Part shown: positions 22,372 to 36,318 of the stretch, one piece after another
Numbering within the stretch: the first letter of the stretch is position 1
Layout: the number at the start of each line of letters is the position of its first letter
NCBI GenBank assembly: GCA_965153355.1
Contig: OZ231128.1
Coordinates: 48,546,001 to 48,610,000 of the forward strand
Direction: 5' to 3'
DNA: 64,000 bases
Origin: Flaccisagitta enflata
Taxonomy: Eukaryota > Chaetognatha > Sagittoidea > Aphragmophora
Notes under the pieces: generated by a model
What the model was told of the DNA's origin: nothing
Seen by the model: only the letters and a program-made list of their open reading frames with translations
Databases searched by the model: none
Position numbers and translations under genes: made by a program

Positions 22372-22835
22372 GAGCAAGGCCGTATACACTAGGGGTGGGG
22401 GAAATGCACTTTAGTCAACAGATCAAGTTGCAGATGAAGGAAATGTCATAATATGATAAGAATAGATAGTATGCCAAGTTTCAGGGCCTTTGGAACAGTT
22501 TTAGCCTAGCCCTCCACCCCCCTCCTGCCCCATTATAAAAGATAGGAAACTTTTGAGGCCAAAATCATTCCTATACATTTTCCATGGGAAATCAAGGGGG
22601 TGGAGGGCTAGGCTAAAACTGTTCCAAAGGCCCTGAAACTTGGCATACTATCTATTCTTATCATATTTTGACATTTCCTTCATCTGCAACTTGATCTGTT
22701 GACTAAAGTGCATTTCCCCCACCCCTAGTATACACTCTCCCCAGTTGCGGATGGGTGGGCAAGAGCAGCAAACCTTAAAAACAACTTTGTTACTGACCGA
22801 CCAACCGACCGACACGGCAAGTTCTGAGAGTGATA
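22372..22835 (+). repeat. Family A element interrupted by a hAT-like MITE
   Basis: The left piece CAAGGCCGTATACAC (to 22389) and the right piece from 22728 (CCCCAGTTGCGGATGGGTGG, GCAAGAGC, then a GACC core) form one family A element once the 22390-22727 insert is removed. The hairpin end is decayed (AGTTCTGAGAGTGATAAG). Confidence 0.75.
22390..22727. mobile_element. 338-bp hAT-like MITE with ~130-bp near-perfect TIRs
   Basis: It starts TAGGGGTGGGGGAAATGCAC, and the right end is its inverted copy for about 130 bases with a single mismatch seen (near 22450 and 22668). An exact 8-bp duplication, GTATACAC, flanks it at 22382-22389 and 22728-22735. Eight-base duplications and TAGGG-type ends fit hAT elements. 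The spacer is about 70 bp and non-coding. The match between arms suggests a recent origin or gene conversion. Confidence 0.92.
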
Positions 22836-22980
22836 AGTGGATATGAAGAATTCATCTTGCTCTGATGTTGGTCGTTGAAGAATTTTGCCAGACATCAAAT
22901 GGACTGTCAAGAAAAGGAGCAAAAAATGGGCGCGATCTTTCATTTGTAGATTGGGTCTTTAATTATGCATATAAGATATG
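22836..22980. other. No feature recognised
   Basis: This is a short plain spacer. Confidence 0.5.
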
Positions 22981-23410
22981 AATAGTCGCTAAAGCGTTAG
23001 ATAGTCAGCGGTACCCGTACCCTGCCTTTGTAAGTTGTGCTTGAAGATGAGGGAAGGAGCAGGGCAGCAGCCCCAAAGGGGTCAATGACTCATGCTTTCA
23101 CACATATGGGGAATTTTCTTCTGCTCCTCCTGGCAATTGGTATTTGAGCCTCAAGACTGGATTTTGGTCTCAAGGCTGGCATTTTAGCCTGAAGACTGGG
23201 ATCTTGGCCTCAAGACTGGGATTTGTGCCTCGAGGCTGGGATTTTAGCCTCAAGGCTGAGATTTGTGCCTTGAAGCTGGGATTTGGGCCTTGAGGCTAAG
23301 ATTTGAGTTGAGAGGGTGGGGTGGACAGCCAGAGCAGGAGAAGAAGGAGAAAATTCCCCATATGTGTGAAAGCATAGGTCATCGACCCCTTCGGGGCCGT
23401 TGCCCAAAAA
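22981..23410 (+). repeat. Family E2 element
   Basis: It starts with the tail AATAGTCGCTAAAGCGTTAG and GGTCAGCGGTACCCG-like sequence. An inverted pair of end blocks follows (GCAGCAGCCCCAAAGGGGTC...CACACATATGGGG near 23073-23112, and CCCCATATGTGTGAAAGCAT...CCCCTTCGGGGCCGTTGCCC at 23356-23405). The end blocks enclose about nine TTGAGGCTGGGATTTGGGCC-type units. It ends GCCCAAAAA. Confidence 0.85.
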
Positions 23411-23617
23411 CTACTCGCTTTTTTGAGTCGTTTGCACGTTTGCTGAGCGAGGCTGTAAGACATCTTTAGGTAGGTCGCTCGGTCGGTGGGTTGATTGGAA
23501 ACGCGAAATTTTGGATGACGCGAAATTGGCAGAACCCGACCAGTCACATCACAGCCCCGCAGACCCACATACTGCCCCTCCCCACTCGTAAAGGGCTGCT
23601 AAGTAGCCGTGTAGTCG
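23411..23617 (+). repeat. Family J repeat, first copy
   Basis: This segment shares CGAAATTTTGGATGACGCGA and an ACTGCCCCTCCCCACTCG-type block with about 42215-42365. It contains a GGTCGGTGGG core like families A-D, so it may be another diverged relative. Bases 23618-23738 hold nothing else. Confidence 0.45.
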
Positions 23618-23747
23618 TTTAAATCCTTTTATTTTCAGAAACCCTTTATCCCTCATTCTGGTCATCCCCGTTATCTGCATGAAATTGTGATGCATGGTCA
23701 AGCAGAATATAAATTCATGACTTGTTTCTTTACATTATTACATGTAG

Positions 23748-23983
23748 GGCGTGTTTCTAGTGACAACCAAAAACGCGTTTGTGCCCATTGAACGCGTTTA
23801 CAGCATGAACATATATTCAACTGTCCCACGAGGGAGTGAGCAAAGTGAGTGAGCGAGCCCGTGAACAGAGCAAGTGAGCGAAGCAAGTGTAGCGAAGCGG
23901 AGTGAGCGGTGCGAGCGAACGAATGTAGCAAGCGACCGAGTGGCCTGTTAAGAACGCGATTGTCTCCGACTAGAAACGCCCTC
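23748..23983. mobile_element. Family F foldback element with flanking 9-bp direct repeat
   Basis: The ends are GGGCGTGTTTCTAGTGACAA and GACTAGAAACGCCCTC. The interior carries AAACGCGTTTGTGCCCATTG, CCCACGAGGGAGTGAGCAAA and many GAGTGAGCGA-like repeats. TTACATGTA occurs directly before (23739-23747) and after (23984-23992), consistent with a 9-bp target duplication. This length is typical of Mutator-like elements, though the superfamily is unproven. Confidence 0.75.
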
Positions 23984-23992
23984 TTACATGTA

Positions 23993-24527
23993 TCCTCGCT
24001 TCTGTATCACCATTTGTATCGCAATGAAAAGGAATTAATTATCAAACTTGGAAACCTGTAAAGACGTGAGACATTCCTGTTGAGATAAAGCATGATCCAA
24101 AGGCCTTAAAAGTTTTAAGTTTTAAGTTAAAACTTTATATTGAGAAGTATCACAATCCTACGCTAATTTAAATTCAGCAGAGCTAACCATCGGACTGCCC
24201 AACTGGTATCGTGCAACTCAGTACTGAGTAGGTTATTGGAACGAGGCGTGCGTTCTACTGAAAATGCTTGATTCGAATTTCTAACTAAGGTTTTTATTCC
24301 ATTTAATCTCTTTTTGTCTTTTTTTGATTCTGAGATGCCATTCAAAGATTATTCATTGCTGTCACGACCTCGGAAATATTTTCTCCCACAAGCAGTCTCT
24401 TTTTATCCCATTTTCTTTTGTTTGCCTGTCACTCTTCCAACTTTAAGCTTGGTCGTTGTATCTCTTTGCCTTTTTTGTCTCCCCCGCCTTCTTCTTTTCT
24501 TTTCTTTTCTTTTCTTTTCGTACCCCT
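23993..24527. other. No gene recognised
   Basis: This is mostly AT-rich plain sequence with a TTTTC run near 24494-24518. No tRNA-like fold or repeat is supported. Confidence 0.5.
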
Positions 24528-24686
<159 letters not shown>

Positions 24687-25320
24687 ACTGTCGATGTTGG
24701 TTTTTATTTTTGCAGATGTGGCCCGCTACCTTGTTACACGGAATGTGCATCTCTTACAAATTTTTCCGTTTTGCTCACAACGGATACTGATATCAAAAGA
24801 GACATGGCTGATAAGTCATCCATTTAAAAATTTTCTCGCAAGAGTATACAATTATGCATGAAAGAAATGAAAAAGAATCAGCTTTAAAAAAAAACTGCTT
24901 TCAGCCATTATTCATTCTCCTTGAAATTTGGATTGGAATGTCCCATTGAACATGGAAAGCAGAAAGGAAACGAGGAGGGTAAAAAAGGAAACGAAACCAG
25001 TAGCATTCGTTAAAACATTTGCATTGCAGGTGATCTTAACAAAGTATAGTTAAATAATGAAGGTATGTAAGGAAATTACTTGAAGTGAAATTTAGCACAA
25101 AGCTTTATAGAGGGATGAACAGACAATAATCTATGTCATAAGAGGGCAGAAAAAAAAGACCTGTAAAAGAAAGAATAACTAAAATGAGAGATAGAAAACC
25201 AGAATGATAGCTGGAGCATTATATGAGGAGAAGAACAAATGAAACAATATAGTAGACGGAAACTAAAAAAAAAACAAAATAAGAAGAAAGAAGCAGGGGG
25301 AAAAACGAGAAGAATAGAAA
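24687..25320. other. No feature recognised
   Basis: This is AT-rich sequence with no supported gene or repeat. Confidence 0.5.
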
Positions 25321-25466
25321 AACAAGGCCGGATAAACGGCACCCTTGTCGCGGGAGGTTGGGCTGGGGCAGAAATGCAGAAATCGCTCGCAAATAAAAAT
25401 GTAACCAATGGGCGGACCGACGTCGCGACTTAGCGGCATGTAGAGTCGAGTGTCCGCGACTAAAAA
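25321..25466 (+). repeat. Family A hairpin element, short copy
   Basis: It starts AACAAGGCCGGATAAACGGC and ends TGTAGAGTCGAGTGTCCGCG plus ACTAAAAA. The tetranucleotide core is almost lost (only GGGCGGACCGACG), making this the shortest complete copy. The terminal stem is weakened. Confidence 0.82.
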
Positions 25467-26356
<890 letters not shown>

Positions 26357-26358
26357 TA

Positions 26359-26947
26359 ACACCCCTTCCATAATTAAGCGAACTGGAAAAAAGGATCCAA
26401 ATGGATAGTAGAAATGCACTCAGAGTGATGAAATTTGACACAGAGATAGCTAAGACGTAGTACTTTGACGTAGTAAAGCGATGTTGGGGACTTTCCTGCA
26501 TGTAAAGGGAGATGGAGGGTCTTTTAACAGAAGTGCGGCGTCAAATTATTGCCAATTTCTACGGGAAAAAATGTTTCAAATGGGGAGATGTATACCTCGA
26601 GTTTTGAGAAGATGGGATGCAAAAGAAATACCGCCAAATATCGTGTAATGAGGTTAATTGATGCAGGAGGAGGGGCAGGGAAAGCCGCGTAAATTGACAA
26701 AATCCCAGGAAAAGAGGGTGACATATTGAGATCATGGCCAGAGAGGGCCCTTACATGACCTTTCACTAATCTGCATAATTTAGCTCTAAAGGAGATAGCC
26801 ATTTATATTTTTGAGTCATTTTTTGCATTATATTGATGAAATTTACCGATAATGAAGTTTTGCACTGTTTGAATTGATCATACGTCTATTTATCAACCCT
26901 CAAACAGCGCCTTTTCATCCTAGTTCGCCTAATTATGGAAGGGGTGT
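26359..26947. mobile_element. 589-bp MITE-like element with TA duplication
   Basis: The inverted ends are ACACCCCTTCCATAATTAAG and, from the right, ACACCCCTTCCATAATTAGG, continuing through GCGAACT. TA flanks at 26357-26358 and 26948-26949. The interior has no recognisable frame. It is probably a non-autonomous Tc1/mariner-type element. Confidence 0.82.
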
Positions 26948-26949
26948 TA

Positions 26950-27212
26950 TTGCACCCCGGTTCAGTGTTTGGTAACAAAAAATTCGGCCCTAAGTAGTTT
27001 TTTTTCTCCTGATGACAATTGAATTTTGCTACTGCGTCAGCGTTGTGTTTAACTGAATATTGAGAGATGTCTACATTAAAGTAGAGGCAGCAGCAGGAAT
27101 TCAGCCTCTGAGTTATTTCTTTGCACCGTATTTTTCTTTCCTTAGACTTTTGCTTCTCGTTCATTTATCCTCAGTTTTATTTCATCTCTCACATTTCCGC
27201 CCTCTCCATTCG
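26950..27212. other. No feature recognised
   Basis: This is plain sequence leading into an ATC repeat. Confidence 0.5.
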
Positions 27213-27346
27213 TCATCACCATCATCTTCATCGTCATCGTCATCACCATCATCATCGTCATCGTCATCAAAATCGACAACATCATCATCGATGTCATTAC
27301 GATTGTCATCGTCATAATCATCATTATCTTCATCATCGTTATCAAT

Positions 27347-27432
<86 letters not shown>

Positions 27433-27530
27433 TATTATTAATACATTACATCACATCATCATCACATCATCATTTTACATCACCATTATCACATCATCAT
27501 CATCACACATCATCACATCATCATCATACC
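27213..27530. repeat. (ATC)n microsatellite
   Basis: Imperfect CATCAT repeats (27213-27345) are followed by a pure ATC run (about 27345-27432) and then CATCACATC variants to about 27530. Poly-His and poly-Met frames are artefacts. Confidence 0.96.
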
Positions 27531-27552
27531 ACGGGCTATAACCTTATCAAAG

Positions 27553-27555
<3 letters not shown>

Positions 27556-27593
<38 letters not shown>

Positions 27594-27685
27594 GGTTATT
27601 GTGGTTATTGTTGCTGTAGTCGTGGTTATTGTGGTTATTGTTGCTGTAGTCGTTGTTATTGTCATTGTGGTTGTTGTTGTTTTCG

Positions 27686-27744
<59 letters not shown>

Positions 27745-27752
27745 TTCATTAT
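27556..27752. repeat. (TTG)n microsatellite
   Basis: GTT runs are interrupted by a duplicated TTATTGTTGCTGTAGTCGTG segment (about 27605-27660). Confidence 0.95.
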
Positions 27753-28702
27753 TACCATAGTCACTTCTCATAAGTTATCCCCTATCTTGATCGTTGTGTT
27801 ATCCATGTCGTCCTCATCATCGTTGTCACCCTCCGACAGATTCTGTGCTCATTTTCAGTAACGTGCTATGCGACTGTGTAAGTCACTTTGTCAATCGGTC
27901 CTTCTTTTGAGTTTCCCTCTTTCTTTTTTTTTTTTTTTTTTTTTTTTTGGTTATTCTGAAAGATCATCAAATTGCAGTGTATTAGAAATTGTTAAAGAAA
28001 AAAAAATTTGTGGCTTTTTCCCCGCTTGTGACGACTTTGTTTAATACTTTTGTTCAAAACTTCTGAAACCTGCGACGCGACGTCGTTCTTATGAACTTGT
28101 TACAAGCACTCCTCTTTACAGCCGAGTCGCGGGAATTTTCATTAGCTGCAGAAACTTGACGTAAGCAGCTTAAGTCATTAAAAAAGTTGTAATAATGAAA
28201 AAAAAATATCCAATCTGTGTAAGACTTCCATCAAGTTTTTTTTTCTCAAAATTTTCCCCTCAGATTCTTACCGTTTAATAACTAAGTGTTCCAGTTAGTG
28301 TTCAGTTGTATGGGTGTGCATGTGTGTGTCTCTCTCTCGCGTTATTGTGATGGTGGAGTTGGGAGGGATAATTATGGCAGCCTTGTCATTTCCCTATAAC
28401 AAGGTAATGGTTCATATGACACACATGAGTCATGTAACATGATATATCGATGCATAGTTAACAGTTACCACCCCCGGAACCACCACCCTCTCCAGACTGA
28501 CGAAATAGGATGGCCTTCTCAGGAAGGCTCTCCAAAGTGATAATTTTTAGATTTATTCAATAGAGTAAAAAAGTTGATGATTAAATATTTTTATATTTTT
28601 CTAGTAGAGTAAAATTATTAAACCTTACCCACTTTGAGGGTAAATCATTTACCAACTATAAAACAACAAAAAATCATCAATCAAATCAAAAATCATCAAC
28701 TA
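27753..28702. other. No gene recognised
   Basis: A T run lies near 27926-27949. The rest is AT-rich plain sequence without a supported feature. Confidence 0.5.
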
Positions 28703-28932
28703 AACAAGGCCAACACTTATAAGTCGCATGCGAGACTTACAGAATGACTTAGCATGACTTAGAATGACATAGAATGACTTAGTATACTCTAAAATGACTT
28801 AAAATGGTGTAAGGAAATAAAATTGATAAAAAAAGTAAAAGTGTAACGGACCAACAGACCGACGCATGGATGGACAGACGGACGGACGGACGGACAAAGC
28901 GGGGTGTAGAGTCATGTTCACGCGACTAATAA
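28703..28932 (+). repeat. Family B hairpin element
   Basis: It starts AACAAGGCCAACACTTATAA and GTCGCATGCGAGACTTA, has a short run of AGAATGACTT units, a GACG/GACC core, AAGCGGGGTGTAGAGTCATG and CACGCGACTAATAA. The internal ACTTAGAATG repeat is the small-scale equivalent of the expanded satellite in 850-2380. Confidence 0.85.
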
Positions 28933-30899
<1,967 letters not shown>

Positions 30900-31110
30900 A
30901 ACAAGGCCGGATACACCGCTACCCCAGTCGCGTGCGGGTGGGCAGGGGCTGTAATTAAGGTCACTTTATCATTTGGGCAGGAGCAGTGAGGCCAAAGACC
31001 ACAAAAAACAAAAAAAGTAAAGTGTGAAGGACAGACGGACCAACGGACCAACGGACCGACAGACGGACCGACAAAGCGGGGTGTAGAGTCGCGTGTCACG
31101 CAACTAAAAA
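30900..31110 (+). repeat. Family A hairpin element, complete reference copy
   Basis: It starts AACAAGGCCGGATACACCGC, then CCAGTCGCGTGCGGGTGGGC, AGGAGCAGTGAGGCCAAAGA, AAGTAAAGTGTGAAGG and a GACG/GACC core. It ends AAGCGGGGTGTAGAGTCGCG with TGTCACGCAACTAAAAA. The terminal stem is GTCGCGTG/CACGCAAC. It matches 33766-34025 and 35317-35543 in reverse complement. Confidence 0.92.
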
Positions 31111-31852
31111 TCAATGAAAGTATTAAAATTCTGCAAAAAACCTGTGTGTATGTTCCGACTTTTATTTTTGCCAAATCTAAGCTTTTGTTGTCAAATAGTT
31201 TAGCCTCATCTACATTTGAAGAATGAACATGAATTGTTTTTTTTTTCACTTTTTTTACGCTGGAGATGAAGGAGGGACTTATCCAATTTGACCATCTTTT
31301 TAACAAAAATGGCAATTGCTCACCGTGATAAACAATGTATGTGGGATTTCTGTTAGCAGATATGATTTTCCAAGCTGACTGGCTCAAATTTTTTAAAGAA
31401 TCTAAAAAAAACCTTATTTTTTGGACTGAAATTGTAGGAAAATTTAGTGATGTTGTGATTTCCACTTCAAATGCGGATTGAAGCTAGATTACTTGAGATT
31501 TTGGGCAAGGGTTTGGAACAAATAGATGCCAGAGCATACTCTTTCATTTTTTTTCCAGAATTTGATTATCTAAATTCATTTTAGAGTTACGCCGTCATCT
31601 TTTGTTTCATATGAGAAAAAACATGCTGTGTGGTTTATATGTATGTTTATATGTATGTATGCACGTCACTTCCTGGTTACCATGGTGTTTTTTCCTATAT
31701 TTGGATGTATTTTGACACAACCTCAAACTTGGCATTGAGATAGGTTTTTCATATCAATGTCTGAGTTGACATCTTGTTCGTTGTATTCCTCTTCCACAGG
31801 AAAATTGTCTTTTTAACTGGTTTTTTTTTTATCCACTATTCTTTTTCATCCG
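31111..31852. other. No gene recognised
   Basis: This is AT-rich plain sequence, with ATGTATGT repeats near 31638-31660 only. Confidence 0.5.
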
Positions 31853-32128
31853 TTTTTGGGCAGCTGACCCAAAGGGCCGATGTCCTGTAGAATACAGGGG
31901 GAATTTACATACAACTATTCGTCCATCTATCTGTCCATCTCTCCCCCTTGGTCCTGAAGCCCCAAAGCCTATGAGGCCTATGATCTAGTTTCTGGGGCCT
32001 AAAATCAGCCTTTTTAGGCCAGAAATAGGCCCTCTCAGGTCTGAAATCAGTCCTCTTAAACCTGAGATCACCATTCCCAGGCCTAAAAACAACTTTCGCA
32101 GGCCTTTAATTAGCTCTTACCCTAAATC

Positions 32129-32795
32129 AAACTAGTCAACCAAGGATCGCACATGGTCAGCAGTACCCGATGCCCTGCTGATCTAATGTAGAAGTGGCGT
32201 GTGAGCAGGGCCTTAAAAGGCCAATGTCCTGTAGAACACAAGGGGGGAATTTCCAGACATCCTGAGGGGGCATTTTTTGGGCCTTAGATGACTGATTTAG
32301 GCATATTTGAAGGCTGGAGAGCATAATTAAGGTTTGGAGAGCAGATTTGAAGTTCGGAGGGCAAATTTGAGCCACGGAGGGCTGATTTGATGCTTGGAGG
32401 GGTAATTGAAGGTAGGGATGTGGAAGCGGTCAATTTTAGTGCCGCTTCCACCGCTTCCGCTTCTGCTTCCATTTTGTAGTACAAATACTAGAAGCTATCC
32501 CATCCTCCAAAATGGAAGCGGTCAATCGCTTCCACGTCCCTAATTGAAGGTCTGGAGGACAGATTTGAGGTTTGGAGGTCAGATTTGAGGAGGGGGGGTT
32601 TATTTGAAGCCTGGAAGGCTGATTTGAGGCCTGGAGGGCTGAATTGAGGGCTGGGAGGGCAAATTTGAGGCCTTGATGGCCAATGGGGGAGACGGAAGGA
32701 CAAAAGGATGGACGGAAGGAAGGACGGACAAACATCTTGAAATTCCCCCCTGTGTTCTACAGTACATTGGCCCTTTGGGGCCGCTGCCCAAAAAA
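32129..32795 (+). repeat. Family E element nested inside another
   Basis: It starts AACTAGTCAACCAAGGATCG and CATGGTCAGCAGTACCCGAT. It has the end block GGCCAATGTCCTGTAGAACA near 32220, repeats of the type GGAGGGCTGATTTGAGGCCT, and an inverted end block CCCTGTGTTCTACAG...CCCTTTGGGGCCGCTGCCCAA. It is itself interrupted by a hAT-like MITE at 32413-32542. Confidence 0.8.
32413..32542. mobile_element. 130-bp hAT-like MITE with 8-bp duplication
   Basis: The ends are TAGGGATGTGGAAGCGGTCA and, from the right, TAGGGACGTGGAAGCG. The exact duplication ATTGAAGG lies at 32405-32412 and 32543-32550. GGAAGCGGTCAAT occurs in both halves. Length, ends and 8-bp duplication fit a non-autonomous hAT element. 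Confidence 0.92.
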
Positions 32796-33152
32796 GCAAA
32801 AAATCAGTTCTCAATTTGGCTGATTTAAGCCCTCACTGGCCTCAAAGCCCTGACAAGCTTAAAGAAAGTCCCCACATGCCTTGAATCAATCCTTGCAGGC
32901 CTGAGATCAACTCTCTTAGGCCCTCCTAGACCAATCCAGGTCACTGAGGCCTGAAATCAAACCTCTGAGATATATGATCAGGCCCTACCAGACCCCTTAT
33001 ATCATCCCTTGACATTTGGAAATTCATCCCTGAAATCTAAAGGACATTGGCTCTTTGAGGCGGCTGCCCTGCTTTAACCTCACCTCATCACCTAAACACC
33101 CCAAGCAGGCCAGAGGTACCGCTGACCATGTGTGATCCTTGGAGGACTTGTT

Positions 33153-33765
33153 TCTCTTCTTTGTCTCCTTGCTTGCATTCTTTATCCTTCGAATTCTTTT
33201 TCCTCTTCTTCTCTGTCATTTTTTCTTCTATTTTTTTCTTTTGCCTTCTTTTTCTTTTCTTTTTCTCCTTCTTTTTTCGTTCTTATTCAACTTTTTTTCT
33301 ATTTTTCTGTTACTTCTTCTTCTTCTTTCTCTTTTCCTCTTCTTTTATTCTTCTTCAAAAAAGGTGCGAAGACGGGAAGGATATGTACACAGTAGTACAT
33401 AGAAGTACATAGAACTAAGGATTTACCACACCATTTTTTTTGAGTTGTGCCTTTTACTCGGCAATTTGCTTCCTTCAGTCCCTTCTTCTTCTTATCTCTG
33501 GAACGACTTGTTGCTTCCCATTCACTCTTCTTCCGGCACTTTCCCCTTTTTCCTTTTCAATTCCTTTGGGAATGCCGGTTTTTCCAGACCCATTTTGTCG
33601 TAAACATCGATTGGAATCCTTAACCTTTCGCCCCATCAACTTAATTTGATTTAGCAGTGATGCCGGATCTCAATTTGACATTGTTTGATGCCGCTCTCAC
33701 AACCCGCTTTCCTTTTTCCCGCCTTTTATCTTCCGTTTTTCAAGACAGCGGCAGTGCGTTGATTA
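33153..33765. other. No gene; pyrimidine-rich tract
   Basis: Bases 33160-33360 are a CT/TTC-rich tract open in several frames (Phe/Ser/Leu-rich artefacts). The rest is plain. Confidence 0.5.
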
Positions 33766-34025
33766 TTTTTAGCCGCGTGCTACGCGACTCAACACCCCGC
33801 TTTGTCGGTCCGTCCGTCCGTCCGTCCGTCCGTCCGTCCGTCCGTCCGTCCGTCCGTCCGTCCGTCCGTCCGTCCGTCCGTCCGTCCGTCCGTCCGTCAC
33901 ACTTTACTTTTTTTGTTTTTTTGCGGTTTTTGGCCTCACTGCTCCTGCCCAAATGATCAAGCGACCTCAAATACAGCCCCTTCCCACCCGCACGCGACTG
34001 GGGTCGCCGTGTATCCGGCCTTGTT
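33766..34025 (-). repeat. Family A hairpin element with long (GTCC)n core
   Basis: It begins TTTTTAGCCGCGTGCTACGC with stem CGCGT/ACGCG and GACTCAACACCCCGCTTTGT. A pure GTCC run of about 88 bases follows. It continues through CACACTTTACTTTTTTTG and CTGCTCCTGCCC, and ends CGTGTATCCGGCCTTGTT. The only large difference from 35317-35543 is the core. Confidence 0.92.
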
Positions 34026-34819
34026 ATTCTGCAATTTCATTTTCATAGATTCTTTATTTGAGCATATCAATCATAAGATTTTACTCAACATATGTAGAGT
34101 GTGGGATTGTTAATTAACAATCATTGCTCTATCTATTTATTGTAAGCATTGATGGATGTTGTTTCACTTGTCATAACATGACACTTGTAATAAAATGATT
34201 TTTTTCTTTTACATCACTTCTCGCAACTCATCTAGGCATACTTTCGATCTCTTGCACCATTTGGGTTAATGGGAGATCCCTCTTTTCACACGAGGTATCC
34301 ATCCTTGTTAACAAATGTACAAAAACGCGGACAGGGCAGACTTTTTTATGTTGGAATTTGACGGATTGAGATAAGGAAAGGAAAAAAGTTCCTCACATCA
34401 TCTCCCTCATCTTGATCATCAAAGGAAGCTGTAGAACTTACGTTATATGACAGCATTTGAGGGAGTCACATGACATCGAAATGGCGTCACGCGGCGTCAG
34501 ATGGCGTTATGGGGTGTCTGCAGGAGACGATGCGACGATGGCAAGTGTAAATTGCGTGAAAAATTGAGGTCAACAATGTCGGAAGAGAGAATGGAAGGAA
34601 TACTGAGGGGGTGTGTCGGAAGAAGAGAAAAAAAAGATATGAACAAACGGAGAAATTTCTTCTGTCAGCTGTTTAAACTACTTTATTCGTTGCAGTGACG
34701 GACCCATTGAATGGTAATTTTTTAGCTCTCTCTACTCAATTAGGAAGAATGACAGAGCAAATGACAGGCCAACATGCAACATAGCGAGGGAAAAAAAACC
34801 ACACAACCGAAAAGTCACA
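34026..34819. other. No gene recognised
   Basis: This is plain sequence. A frame at 34501-34698 is rich in Arg and Lys and has no recognisable domain. Confidence 0.5.
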
Positions 34820-34920
34820 CGCGACTGACCAACAACTGACCAACGACTGACCATCGACTGACTAACCAACGGCTGACTGACCTATGGATTGGTTGACCGA
34901 CTGACCAACCGACGGACATA
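34820..34920. repeat. Degenerate ACTGACCA/GACC repeat
   Basis: CGACTGACCAAC-type units resemble the cores of families A-D, preceded by AAAAGTCACACGCGACTGAC, which may be a decayed hairpin end. No complete element is visible. Confidence 0.6.
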
Positions 34921-34972
34921 AAGAGAGCTGCTGTCGAACGGACATCTGCGACACCTAACTGAAAACTATAAA

Positions 34973-35110
<138 letters not shown>

Positions 35111-35316
35111 AAGAACTGACAAAATGGCAGGCAAGCACGTAATCGTGTGGCGGAGGGACGTCCGTCTGACTTTTACATCTAAGTAATTACTCCCCTCCGT
35201 TTTCTTTTAGTCTTCTTGTATTTCTCCTTCATCATATTTCCTGTTGCTTTCGGGCAGAATTACGAATTATGTTCATAATCTGTCGCACTTATGTTTCGCT
35301 CTATTATACTACTGGG

Positions 35317-35543
35317 TTTTTAGTCGTGTGCTACGCGACTCTACACCCCGCGTTGTCGGTCCGTCGGTCCGTCCGTCGGTCCGTCTGTCGGTCCGTCGGT
35401 CCGTCCGTCGGTCCGTTACACTTTACTTTTTTTGGTTTTTGCGGTCTTTGGCCTCACTGCTCCTGCCCCAGTGATCAAGTGACCTCATATACGGCCCCTG
35501 CCCACCCGCACGCGACTGGGGTAGCCGTGTATCCGGCCTTGTT
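35317..35543 (-). repeat. Family A hairpin element, complete
   Basis: It begins TTTTTAGTCGTGTGCTACGC, GACTCTACACCCCGCGTTGT and a GTCGGTCC core. It continues through TTACACTTTACTTTTTTTGG and CTCACTGCTCCTGCCC, and ends GTATCCGGCCTTGTT. The core uses 8-bp GTCCGTCG units where 33766-34025 has pure GTCC. Confidence 0.92.
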
Positions 35544-35818
35544 AAATCGGAAAAGCAAACAATAAGCCCAACATGGTCTCAGAGCTTTCAGATTTTTAAG
35601 GCTAACCCTAGGGTTCTAGCTTGATTAGTCTTGAATGGAAATTTTTTTGTTTGTTGATCTGCTTTCATTCTTTTATTGAATATTGAGGTTTAGGTGATAT
35701 GAATATGGGAATATGGGAGGGTGTCCGTATATTTATAAGCTAGATAGTAGTGGCCTCCTGCACTTGGGCAAACAAATTTATGATTTTTTTCTGATGACAT
35801 TTTTAAGGCACTAGACAT
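35544..35818. other. No feature recognised
   Basis: This is a plain spacer. Confidence 0.5.
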
Positions 35819-36264
35819 GTGTATGGGCCCAATACACAATGTATTCTGGTAATCTGGGCCCAGTTAGCCCAAGAAAAGGACCCGGATAGCCAAAAAAACT
35901 AGTCAAAATAAGCCAAAACTACCTTTTTTCAGTAATTGCCCGCATGATTCAGATAGTATGTAAAAATTATCAATAAGTTAATGCTAACTTGGTAGTGTGG
36001 TAGTTCAAGGCAAAAATTTGAGCTTTGATTAGGGCTTGAATAGGTCAAAATTAGGTTAAATTAAGCTAAATTAACTATAAATTAAAAAAAAAAGGTTTAA
36101 ACATGGTTGAAAAATCATTTTGAAGTTAGAAAGATAGTTGATTAGATTGATTTGTCTTTATATTGCTTCAGACCAGTACTGTATACGCATCAGGCTTAGG
36201 TCAGAGTAATATTACGCTAATATTAGATCAAAATCATCGTAAAACATCAAAAATCTCTTTTTCT

Positions 36265-36318
<54 letters not shown>

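Larger units (their letters stand above)
31853..33152 (-). repeat. Family E1-type element interrupted by a second family E element
   Basis: The left end is TTTTTGGGCAGCTGACCCAA with GATGTCCTGTAGAATACAGG. The right end is GGACATTGGCTCTTTGAGGC, GGCTGCCCTGC, then CAGGCCAGAGGTACCGCTGA and TCCTTGGAGGACTTGTT. Both flanking halves (31930-32128 and 32796-33050) carry the same AGGCCTGAAATCAGTCCTCT repeat. The segment 32129-32795 is an inserted element in opposite orientation. Confidence 0.78.

Noticed and set aside
24060-24350. tRNA-like gene
   Set aside because: A TTCGAATTTC box is present but no cloverleaf or matching A box could be drawn.
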